A stretch of 64,000 bases of DNA from Hanleya hanleyi (taxonomy: Eukaryota; Mollusca; Polyplacophora; Lepidopleurida; Hanleyidae): positions 62,001 to 126,000 of the forward strand of contig JAVTVY010039232.1 in assembly GCA_036873755.1 (NCBI GenBank), in the 5' to 3' direction. The translations under genes and the position numbers were made by a program. This document shows, piece by piece, positions 10,401-19,799 of this stretch; the first letter of the stretch is position 1, and every line of letters starts with the position of its first letter. The notes under the pieces are model-generated. The model was given only the letters and a program-made list of their open reading frames with translations, had not been told where the DNA came from and did not search any database.

Positions 10401-13400
10401 AGGCTGGTCTTTGCTTCTCATACAAGCCATAGTCTTATTAGTTGGCTTACAATCTCAGGGTCATAGAGTTGAAGTGTCAGCATTCCATTAAGTTAACCTG
10501 ATAATTGATATCAACCAATTTACTGCCTTTGACAAGACATCAGACTTTGTGAATACTGCAAATTCAGTTTTAATCTGTCGAGTTGTCGCCAGATAACACT
10601 ACGGGCATAGTCAGTATACAGCCATACACCAGTACCTTAACTTGGTCAATCCTCCATTCATTCAATTTTTCAAAATGAAATCAGGCATGTTCTCAACTTC
10701 AATTTATTAGAATGATAGACTGATTTCGTTTCCACCTAATTAAATGATTTTGTCCCCATGATTGAATTTAATAAGGCGATCAAATAATTATAAGATTGCA
10801 AACTGTAAAACACCTTTTTTCTCTGCTTTCTGCCTTTTCCACCAGGATTTTGTATATCTTTCTGCCCATGTTTCTGCTGAGGGTCTCTTGGAGTGTCTTT
10901 CCGAGGGGCTCCCTGGGGAACAGGAGACCTGCGATCTCCCTGAGCAACAGGGGATCTACGACCTACTTGGGAAAAACAAAACAGCTGATTATGAACTAAA
11001 GTACAGTGTACATGTAAAGCACAGGATGAGAATGTACAAGAATTTCTGCAATGGAAACAATGACTTTCTGCTATTATCACTTAAAAAATGTTTAATTTTC
11101 CACACAAAAAAAATGTACATCCTATACATACCAGAACAATTTTTTGGAGAGCGACATTTCTCAGAAGCTTTCATCTGCTTTATCAAGCAATTTATGAACA
11201 ATTCACCATGTAATGAGCTGAGAACCCCTAACCCTGTGTGGTGAACCTAGACATATATAGGTTCTTGAGATATAGTGATAAGAAATGGACCTACTTAAAT
11301 TTGAAGCCGAAAAAAATGAGTTAAACTCACACAGATATAAGTGATTTCAGCTCCGTGACCACATGCATAAATGACTCTGGTGAGGAGTTTGTGACAAAAG
11401 GACCTAGTATGAACATGACAACCACAAAGAAATCAGTCTTACTTTGTGATATTGATGTCAGCTCCATGACCATAGGCATGTGTGATATAACTTTGGCGAA
11501 ATAGAGTATACTTTTTCTCAAATGATGGCAGAGAGAGAGAGAATTAAATTTAATGTTGCATTCAGCAATTTTCCACCTATATAGTGACTGGTGACAACGA
11601 GAACTGATGATGGACGAATCTACATAATGATGACAATACCCCAAGGTCAATTCTGGCCAAGGGGTAAAATTCTGTTCTGATCTCTATTTTTGTTTCCCAT
11701 AAACTGAAATGCCAGTGAAAGAACTGTGTATAGGTCAGTCTGATTAAAATTAGACCTAACTGTCGCTGAGATATTAGATCCAAAAAGAAGCCCATCTGGT
11801 TTGTGTCTGATGCCCCCTAAATTGAAATGTGACAAAGGTCAAATTGAATGAGTCAACCAATCGCATCAAACTTCAGAACCTGCTCACAATAATCGATTTT
11901 TAAATATTTTGTATTTGATGGTCTCGGTGGATGGAGGAAATTCACATTTCTTTGATGTAGGCGGGACTCCTGTAGACTCACGGATGTTGTTGAACAATGT
12001 CAGTCTGTTTACAATTATGGTAACAGTAAACAGAAGTGCCGTCAGATTCACTGTAGCGAAGTGAAAGGTAGGTCTTATTTTAATCAGACTGGTGTACATG
12101 TTGAAGCTTAAATATCAATGTACATAATATCTCCTATATTTCTGACAACACTTTAAAAGCAAATTCTGTGACATTTGGAGAGCAAACTGTTACATACACA
12201 TAATCCTTCTTGTCTACACTCAGCAATCACGAATTGCATTACAAGATGTATTTTTAGAACTTTAACAACATCCTGTAGGTTAACAAAAATGTCATCTAGT
12301 GGGCGGAGTTGACTGTAAAAATACATTGGAAGTTGAGCCAGGTCAGCTTTTGCCAATGCCTTAATTGATGAGAAAAAGTTTGTGCTGAGGTTCTGGTAGA
12401 GCATGACAGGTCCATGTTATATCATAATAAACAGCATATGACCTTGAAAAATAGGTCAGGTTCAGTCATCTTCAGCACATCTCTGGACCATATTTTGTAT
12501 TAATATTTTGTATTAATTTGAAAAGCCAAGCTATATTTCTTCATGTTATATCATAATAAACAGCATACGACCTTGAGAAAAATAGGTCAAGGTCAGTCAA
12601 CTGGCAAAGGCTTCTAGTCAATCATCAGTTGCATATGCAATAATATATGAATTTGTAGACCCCAGCTTCAAATCCTTCAAAAAATATAGCAAATACTAAA
12701 ATTTGACCTTGATAAAATAAGTCCAGGTCGATCAATAGGCTTCTGACCCTTCATCAGATGCATATGTGGTATGAATTTACAATGCCTAGCTATAATTCTT
12801 TTTGAGATATGTCCACAAGAAAGATGGACAGACAGACGGACAGACGACAATACCCTTCGAGTAAAGTCCGTACCTGTATTATCATATCGTTGGGCGGCAG
12901 ACAATGGTCTTCTCATGTTAGGATCAGTATTATCATATTTCTGAGCAGTACACACTGGTCGTATATTGGGATCTCTTGGTGTCTCTTTGGATTCAGCTCT
13001 GTCAGCCCCCTGTAAATAACAAAGAACACACATTCAATACTAGCATTGAATCAATATTTCCTCAATTATCATTGGCCATGTTCTGGAAAAAAAGAGTCTG
13101 GATTTTTTTTTCTCCTCTCCACAGAGATTATGCATTGCAATCCAGGGGCCTTATTCACAAACGCCACTTAAGTTACGGGCCTCTTAGTCATTTGCGGGGA
13201 CGTTAAGAGCGATTTGCGAGAATGTTACGTGTGCACTAAGTGGTATTCACAAAACCACACTTAAATGCCTCTTAAAATTACGAACCACTTAAAGTTACGG
13301 GTCTCTTTAAATCTGACGGTGGTTGGTAAACAAGTTAATATATTCCTATCATGGAACCTGAGAACAGCCTTCGTTACCACTAAAAATGGTATCAAACCAC

Positions 13401-16400
13401 TTCACCATGTCCTTTGTGTAAGAAAGACTCAGGTCACGCATGAAAATTGGTTTGCGTTCTATTTTCTTTATTCTTTTGTGATTGTGAGAAGAATTTGGTA
13501 TGGTGGCCAATATCCGCCATTTAGTGTTGTCGTGTGGTGCTTCCATGGTGGTGAGATGTCGTGTCGACATGCCGTCATATCGCATTGTCGTGCGTTTGTG
13601 TTGTCATGTCGTCATGTCGTCATGTCGGAATTAATTTGTGTTGTCTTGCTGCCATACTATCGAATTTCCGGGTCACTATGATTCCACGCCGGTGTGTACT
13701 TGCCCTGTTATTGTGTAGCCCTTTTCCATGTCGTCATGTTGACAAGCTTCTTTCAAAGATCAGGCCCATGGATATATCTGAGCATATTTGTTGGAATGTA
13801 ACACGGCAATACCCCATTGCGACATCATTGTGACAAGACACGGCAACACAGCTGTACGACAACACGACAAAACGGCATGTCGACAAGACAACACAACCCA
13901 AGACATTGGGCATAGCAGCATGCTCGTGGAAACCTTAAGCTTCCTTCATCTCCTGTTGTACTTCAGCTCTTCGTGGAAAGCGAATGATGTCGGTGGCATG
14001 CCTGCACAAGGCACTCGACACACTTGCGACTATTCGCGACACAGAGGGTTGGCTAATACCATATAGGTCAGCATTCGCGAGTTGGAAATTGCCCGTTGCA
14101 TAATAGCGCAGCGTACACAGCACTTGAACACTAGCTGGTATTGCCTGGGATCTTCTGGTGGGGTGTGTTATTTCACCATTAATCAGATCGATGACTTCCA
14201 TAATCAAATTTCGTGGAATTCTATATCGTTGGATTAATTCAGAATCTCTATCTAAAGGGTTTGTCCTATCCCTAAAGACCCTTTCACGACGGAAATTTCG
14301 GCCGTTCAACATCCCTTACAGTAGCAGAAACGCCATGTCGAAACCCGTCTAACTAGTAATGTCATCCCCTCTTACTGCTAAGAGAGGTTTAAGGGAGCTC
14401 TAGAGCTCCCGTAACATAAGATACGATTTAAGAGGATGTTACGTGTTCTGTTAAGTTAAGAGCCGTTCGTGAATACCACCACTTTCGCAAAGTTGACTCT
14501 ACGTGCGGCTTAAGTGTCTCTTAGGCCTTAAGAGCGCTTCGTGAATAAGGCCCCAGGGCTCCCCAATACCATTTCTCCAGTAAGGAAAGTCACTGATACA
14601 TGTGGTTCAGAGGCACGCTTGACTTTTTCACACATATTTGTAAGTACTGTTATTCAAGATCACTGATAAATAACTAGGTTCACATCTAACCCCACAAGCA
14701 TGCATGCAGGCTACAAAATGACTTTCTCACCCTGTTCAAACAAGGAATTTAGGAAAACAATCAATGCTGATAGATGTAATTTAAATAGCAGGCAACAAAT
14801 AAACTACAAGACATAATATCCAACCTTACTCTGCCTTCTTTAGAAGTGCCGTCAGGTTCTTCTGTCTGTGACTTCTTCTTCCTATTACGGTGTCGGTTTT
14901 TCTTCTTTCCACTTGAAGGTGGTCCTTCTGGCATGTCCGGTCTTCCATACATACTGTCACTCTGAACCAAATTATCTGATGAATTTGCTGCAAGACAAGC
15001 ATGATAAGACAGAGCAATGATATAATGGCTTTCAAGATGGAATTTCAGATGGGATGTCATCACATGTGATGTCTGCCCCCAAACAATCTCAACACCAAAA
15101 AGACAAAGGTAATCATTTTAATAAAAGTGCATTAATACATTGTCAGCTGAGTTAATATGTTACAGTTAGGTTAAATTTGAAAAAAACAGTTTAAATACTG
15201 TAACATAAAAAATTATGGAACGAACATTAACTTTGTTAGTGTAAGTACATGTATTATGTAAAGAGTACATTTGAAATTTGAAAAATATCGATATGTCACT
15301 GATCATAACATTTAAATTAAGTAATACATGTATGCTTTTTGAATTCATGATATGATTGAACTCACAGGGAACAGGCTGTGACTGGCCTGCTTTATTTTCT
15401 GCAGATAACTGCCCCTCTTTCAACAAAGAGTACAGATTAAGTTTTGGCGATGAACCACCACGATCGTCAGGCCCCTGTGGATTGATCGGGGTAGTTATTT
15501 TTGTTGCTGAGGCACCCTGTGATATGTGTGTTGAATCTGATTGACTGATTCTTTTATTGGTTGTTTCAGTCACATCAAGATTCCCCACGGCAATGCTGCT
15601 TTTCTCTGGTTGGCTGACACTGTCATCACTGCCAATCAGATTTGACCCCATTTCACAATCAGGTGTATCTACTGTATCATCAGGCTTTTTCTTCTTCTTT
15701 CTGTTGCGCTTCTTCTCAGTTCGGACATGAGCAGCCTGGTTGTCTGGGTTGGCAGTAGCACCAGAATCCACCATAACTGTACATGTACCTGCTCTCTGAT
15801 TACTTATTGCATCACCTGTCACAGTGACACCTTGTGTTCCACTTCCACAAGCTCCATCAGATACTGAGCTCGGTGGCATAGCTTCATCATTGGCCGCAGA
15901 AGCCATCTTTTGGTTTCTTTGTCTCTGACGTCTCTTTTGATTCCTACTTAGAATGGGCTCTCCTGAGGGCTTGCCACTCGTCACTGACATTTCACTCTTA
16001 TCAGTTGCTGCAGCTGACACTGCTCCATCAACTTTCACACTGATAGGCTCTTCACCAGCAATCTTATCCTCTTCAGGAGTTTTCTTCTGCTTTCGTTTGC
16101 GTTTCTTTTTAGCCGTACTTTCTTCTGGTACCTCTGTAGGGTCGACAATATCACTGACATCATTCAGCTGATTGGCACCATCCATGGAATCACTTTGGCC
16201 AGGAATGTCTTTCTCTTCCAGGGTCACAGGGCTTGCATGCTCCGTCTTCTTCTTCCGGTTTCTGTGACGTTTCTTTTTCACAGGCTTTTCCTCTGTCCGC
16301 TCCACACCATCAGCATGCTGTAACTGAACCTCATCCCCTTGGGACAAAGTTTGCTGATGGTCCTTGGACTTCTGGGATTTGAGCTTTGACCCAGTGGAGT

Positions 16401-18345
16401 CTTGGCTCTCCTTACCCTGCAGGGATTCTGAAGCTTTCTCCAGCAAGCTCTTCAAATTCTCACCCAAATCCTTAGCTGCTCCAGCCAGACTAGATTCACT
16501 GTTGATGATTGCTCCATCACTTGGCACAACAGAAATTTCAGCTCCATCCTGTGCACCGGACTCCGTTTCCTCTGCAGGTTTCTTTTTCTTACTCCGCTTC
16601 CGTCTTTTCTTACCAATAGCGTTAACTTCAGTATCGCCTTCTCCATCTACTGTGTTTCCGGGCAGGATATCAAGTTTTGACGTTTCCACGGTGGACGAGT
16701 CTGTATGGTCGGGAGTCTGAACACAGCGCATTTTCAGCCTGTCATAGCTCAGGCCATACATTTGTTCTAGCTTGTCTAGAGATGGTGAATCTGGAGTACC
16801 TGTTTTACTGGCTATAACAGAGTCAAGACTGGCAGAGAAATCTACCAAGCCATCATGTTCTGGAATATCTAATACTACTAGTGAATGCTGTTTGGATTTA
16901 GGTCTCCTTTTCCTCTTCTTCTTCACAGGGTCACCAGACATTTCATTTTCATCTGCTAAATTTGTACTCACTGCACCATTCTGTTCAGGAATTCCCACTG
17001 ATCCAACCTGTTCGACAGTTATTACTGAGCCATTCTGTTCAACTATATGCGGCAGTTCTTTCTCTGCAGTTCCTACTAACTGTTCCTGTTCAGCAGTTTC
17101 AGTCGAGTGATCCTGTTCATCTCCAACTATCAGTTCGGGGTCAACAGTTTCAGTGGGCAGTTTTTGGTCAGCTGCTCTCACCACCAGTTCTCGTTCAGCT
17201 GTTGCCACTAACTGTTCCTGTCCAGCTGTTCCCACTAACTGTTCCTGTTCAGCTGTTCCCACTAACTGTTCCTGTCCAGCTGTTTCCACTAACTGTTCCT
17301 GTTCAACTGTTCCCACTAACTGTTCCTGTCCAGCTGTTCCCACTAACTGTTCCTGTCCAGGTGTTGCCACGAACTGTTCCTGTTCAGCTGTTCCCACTAA
17401 CTGTTCCTGTCCAGCTGTTTCCACTAACTGTTCCTGTTCAGCTGTTCCCACTAACTGTTCGTGTTCAGCTGTTCCCACTAACTGTTCCTGTCCAGCTGTT
17501 GCCACGAATTGTTCCTGTCCAGTTGTTCCCACTAACTGTTCCAGTCCAGCTGTTCCCACTAGCTCTTCCTGTTTAGCTGTTGCCACTAACTGTTCCTGTT
17601 CAGCTGTTCCCACTAACTGTTCCTGTCCAGCTGTTCCCACTAACTGTTCCTGTTCAGCTGTTCCCACTAACTGTTCCTGTCCAGCTGTTCCCACTAACTG
17701 TTCCTGTTCAGCTGTTCCCACTAACTGTTCCTGTCCAGCTATTCCCACTAACTGTTCCTGTTCAGCTGTTCCCACTAACTGTTCCTGTTCAGCTGTTCCC
17801 ACTAACAGTTCCTGTCCAGCTGTTCCCACTAACTGTTCCTGTTCAGCTGTTCCCACTAACTGTTCCTGTCCAGCTGTTCCCACTAACTGTTCCTGTTCAG
17901 CTGTTCCCACTAACTGTTCCTGTCCAGCTGTTCTCACTAACTGTTCCTGTTCAGCTGTTCCCACTAACTGTTCCTGTTCAGCTGTTCCCACTAACTGTTT
18001 CTGTCCTGCTGTTCCCACTAACAGTTCCTGTCCAGCTGTTCCCACTAACTGTTCCTGCCCAGCCATTCCCACTAGCTCTTCCTGTTCAGCTGTTCTCACT
18101 AACTGTTCCTGTTGAGCTGTTCCCACTAGCTCTTCCTGTTCAGCCATTCCCACTAACTGTTCCTGTTGATCTGTTCTCACTGATGATTCCTCTTCAGATA
18201 TTTCTGGTGTATGTTCAGGTGTATTCACAATCTCTGGTTGTAATCTATCAGATAGATCGACCTGTCCAGTTATTTCCACCATTAATCCTTCACATGATTC
18301 ACATTGAGGCTCATCACCAGGATCATCAACAGATTTGTCAGACAT
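4459..18345 (-). CDS. DIS3L2: DIS3L2-like 3'-5' exoribonuclease, N-terminal half (nine exons, 3' exons outside window)
   Basis: Exons in transcript order: 18345-15366, 14987-14830, 13009-12874, 10962-10814, 9444-9373, 8707-8654, 6477-6376, 6131-5640, 4606-4459. All have AG/GT borders and matching phases, giving about 1430 codons so far. Exons 5-9 follow DIS3L2 closely: [53 protein letters not shown] (cold-shock domain 1), an acidic/Ser-rich linker, then [15 protein letters not shown] and [20 protein letters not shown]. In known animals DIS3L2 degrades oligouridylated RNAs in the cytoplasm. The RNB domain is not present here. Exons 1-4 are unlike the short vertebrate N-terminus: one 2980-bp exon with a 9-residue repeat, eight Lys/Arg clusters, and short internal duplications ([30 protein letters not shown]). 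The start ATG 18343-18345 is the first in the exon. The 5' UTR and the joins of the weak donor at 10813 (GTGTTT) are inferred. Confidence 0.88.
4656..4844. mobile_element. MITE with 32-bp inverted ends and TA flanks
   Basis: The left end GGGCTGTTCCATTTAAAAAG and its continuation are mirrored at 4813-4844 (ending CTTTTTAAATGGAACAGCCC). A TA dinucleotide flanks both sides (4654-4655 and 4845-4846), as for Tc1/mariner-type insertions. No coding capacity. It sits in the DIS3L2 intron between the exons at 4606 and 5640. Confidence 0.7.
6640..6935 (+). repeat. Short copy of the family that forms the 32.7-38.9 kb array
   Basis: Blocks AAGGAGAACCGTTGACATTAG, GTTACCAGCAA, TTTCTGGTGATTTTTGATG and CTTCGTAGGTCCTGTGATG occur in the same order as at the outer ends of the 32.7-38.9 kb units, but here the two ends are joined directly without the 700-1700 bp core. 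This copy probably shows the ancestral short form of the family. Confidence 0.65.
8284..8660 (-). repeat. 26-bp minisatellite duplicating a DIS3L2 5' splice site 15 times
   Basis: The exon at 8654-8707 ends CCTGGATCT|GTAAGTATGCC (minus strand). A 26-bp unit covering the last exon codons and the donor is repeated without change down to 8284, giving 15 identical donors spaced exactly 26 bp (ACTTAC on the plus strand at 8284, 8310, and so on to 8648). Only the exon-proximal donor keeps the reading frame: reading on gives a TAA in the second unit, and use of the second donor shifts the frame of the next exon. Confidence 0.9.
9529..10130. repeat. Three diverged intronic repeats with a CCAAGATGGC hairpin
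   Basis: About 170-250 bp is repeated three times. Each unit has CACATTTCTTGTC, AACTATT.AA.TGAT, GACTTCA.A.TTGGAGAG and a potential hairpin (CCAAGATGGC followed a few bases later by GCCATCTTGG). It lies in the DIS3L2 intron upstream of the exon at 9373-9444. Open frames in it are incidental. Confidence 0.6.
11330..11690. repeat. Dispersed repeat with internal duplication
   Basis: Two related blocks (GATTTCAGCTCCGTGACCACATG near 11342 and GATGTCAGCTCCATGACCATAG near 11453) are followed by GATGACAATACCCCAAGGTC near 11629, the same terminal block as at 3751. Non-coding, within the DIS3L2 intron. Confidence 0.5.
12400..12870. repeat. Dispersed repeat (ATAGGTCA / GGACAGACAGACGG family), copy 1
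   Basis: Direct internal repeats of CATGTTATATCATAATAAACAG (12413 and 12543), GACCTTGA.AAAATAGGTCA.GTTCAGTCA and CTTCTAGTCAATCATCAG, ending in GATGGACAGACAGACGGACAG. A related copy lies at 26000-26330. The repeat abuts the splice donor of the DIS3L2 exon 12874-13009. Confidence 0.55.
13146..14553 (-). mobile_element. PIF/Harbinger element, degraded, with CAG target duplication
   Basis: Inverted ends GGGCCTTATTCAC (13146) and GTGAATAAGGCCC (ending 14553) extend loosely inward for over 100 bp with shared blocks (CTTAAG, GTTACGTGT, GTGAATACCAC). The 3-bp CAG directly flanks both ends (13143-13145 and 14554-14556), fitting the 3-bp target duplications of Harbinger elements. It carries a minus-strand transposase fragment. 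Between 13540 and 13890 is a low-complexity region of CATGTCGT-type words, inverted around the middle. It sits in the intron between DIS3L2 exons 2 and 3. Confidence 0.8.
13935..14312 (-). pseudogene. HARBI1-like transposase N-terminal fragment
   Basis: A 125-aa frame resembles the N-terminal DNA-binding part of Harbinger transposase/HARBI1 proteins: [30 protein letters not shown], then [31 protein letters not shown] (helix-turn-helix), then IIRFP. It stops with TAA just where the nuclease domain (the IDGTH-type segment with the first catalytic Asp) should start, and no DDE residues follow. The protein cannot be an active transposase by itself. An upstream in-frame Met is blocked by a stop. 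Confidence 0.75.
17197..18168 (-). repeat. 27-bp minisatellite coding for 36 nine-residue repeats in the DIS3L2 N-terminus
   Basis: Residues 60-383 of the DIS3L2-like protein are 36 units of the form (E/G)QEQLVGTA, each 27 bp, with looser units continuing to about position 16975. In the middle, EQ and GQ units alternate, so the real period is partly 54 bp (TTCAG versus TCCAG). The unit length is a multiple of three and free of stops in several frames, so long spurious frames exist on the plus strand. The amphipathic, acidic Gln-rich repeat could form a helix or coil; no known domain is recognised. Confidence 0.9.
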
Positions 18346-18479
18346 TTATAATTCAACTCTGATGGAAATCACTTTGTCAGCCTATACAAAGAGTAAAATG
18401 AAATCCATGTGATACACAATTCTTCCCAAAATTTTACAGTCAAACAGTGTTGTGAGAAAAGAAGTCCTGGAGGCCCCAA

Positions 18480-18720
18480 GAAAGGGAGAAGGTGGGGGAG
18501 GGGTCTAATGGGGATCGCCAGCCATGCTGGGCGGCGCTAGTGCTCCAACAGGTAAAGAAGACGTGACGTCAAAAAAGGAACAATTATAACGTCGTTACAT
18601 TATGACGTTGCCTTTGTGACGTCAAGAACAACGACCTGCGCATGCGTCATTCACCTCTTGGTACACGTAGCCACCTGGCATCAGTTCGAGCTGGCGAACC
18701 CCATTGACTCCTGCATTATG
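18480..18720 (-). promoter_or_regulatory. Probable DIS3L2 promoter (two CREs and an NRF1-like site)
   Basis: 135-375 bp upstream of the start codon is a CpG-richer island in AT-rich DNA. It holds two full cAMP-response palindromes TGACGTCA (18564-18571 and 18617-18624), further TGACGT half-sites, and an NRF1-like TGCGCATGCG (18637-18646). Such sites are typical of CpG housekeeping promoters. The transcription start is not visible; a divergent transcript to the right is possible, but no gene is seen there. Confidence 0.45.
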
Positions 18721-19219
18721 ATTAAAGCTACATGTAGTATGAACAGGTTACTGAGCCTAGTTGGAAGATAGTACTGAAGTGATTGGATGAATTATGAGAA
18801 CAGAGCATGCTAATATTGTCATGCTGTCCTGTCTGCAGCTGTACATTCAGTCCTCCAGGTAATTCTTGGTCATAAATTAAAGTAGTGAACATTTAGACAC
18901 TGATAAAAGTTTACTTGCCAGTCGACATGGAAACGGACTACTTTGACCATGTTGCCCCTTGGTATAACAGCCCTGGTGGCGACACATGTAGCACAACGGT
19001 GATTATATCATGAAAGCTTTTGAAGATAACATGAAAATATCACCATAAATACAGAACTTAAAAGAAAGTATTCCTGTCAGCTGATTTTCAATATTTCATT
19101 ATTTACTGGTCAGTGTATAGTATGTGACAAATTATTTAAGAGATCAGGAGGCTTCAATATACACCCACATAGTAACCAGATTTAATAATGGCTATCTCTC
19201 ATCAAAATTTTGATACGGA

Positions 19220-19780
19220 TTGCAAATAAAATGCATAATTTTGGCGCACAATGATAGCTTCTGGTTTGAGACTTCGAATACCCTGGTCTTCACATTTGGA
19301 CCTCAAAATTCACATTTTTCTTTCTTTCAAGTTTGGGGTATCAGTGTACTCAAAGTTTGGTCAGAATCCATATATACTAGAAGTGGAGATATCCAGTCAA
19401 TAGTCTCTTCATTGCTGGAAGTTCAAGGTATACCTGAAATTTTGTCACACTCTGTAGTCCTGCACTGGAGTTTATAGCCCAGAAATCAATACTAGTTCCT
19501 GATATTCAGGTTAGAGTGACCTTGATCTTTGCATGACCCTTCAACCTAAAAATCAATAGCCCTCTTTTTTGTAATGAATTTGCGATATACCATGAGTTAT
19601 AGCATGGACATAACAGTTTTCCATTTCCTACGACCTTTCGACCTCAAAATGTATAGGGTTCCTTTTTGCCCCACGGGTAATGTAGAACCAAGTTTGGTAC
19701 CAATCTATAACCAAGAACTGGAGATAATGCACAGACAACATAAGTTCTGCACGGAAGGACAAATGCAGAGATATTCTTGA
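19220..19780. repeat. Dispersed non-coding repeat (GACCTCAAAAT family)
   Basis: Imperfect repeats of TTTGGACCTCAAAATTCAC, GACCTCAAAATGTATAGG, CAAGTTTGG and GGAGATA, followed by AGACAACATAAGTTCTGCACGG. This style of repeat is common in mollusc intergenic DNA (general knowledge). No coding signal. Confidence 0.35.
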
Positions 19781-19799
19781 ATAATATATCAATCATTTA

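Noticed and set aside
17153..18362. Plus-strand frames of 320 and 260 codons (TNCSCPAVP and LTVPVQLFP repeats) that look like Cys-rich or hydrophobic repeat proteins
   Set aside because: They are antisense readings of the 27-bp coding minisatellite of the DIS3L2-like gene; the sense frame is joined by consistent splice sites to conserved exons, while these have no other support.
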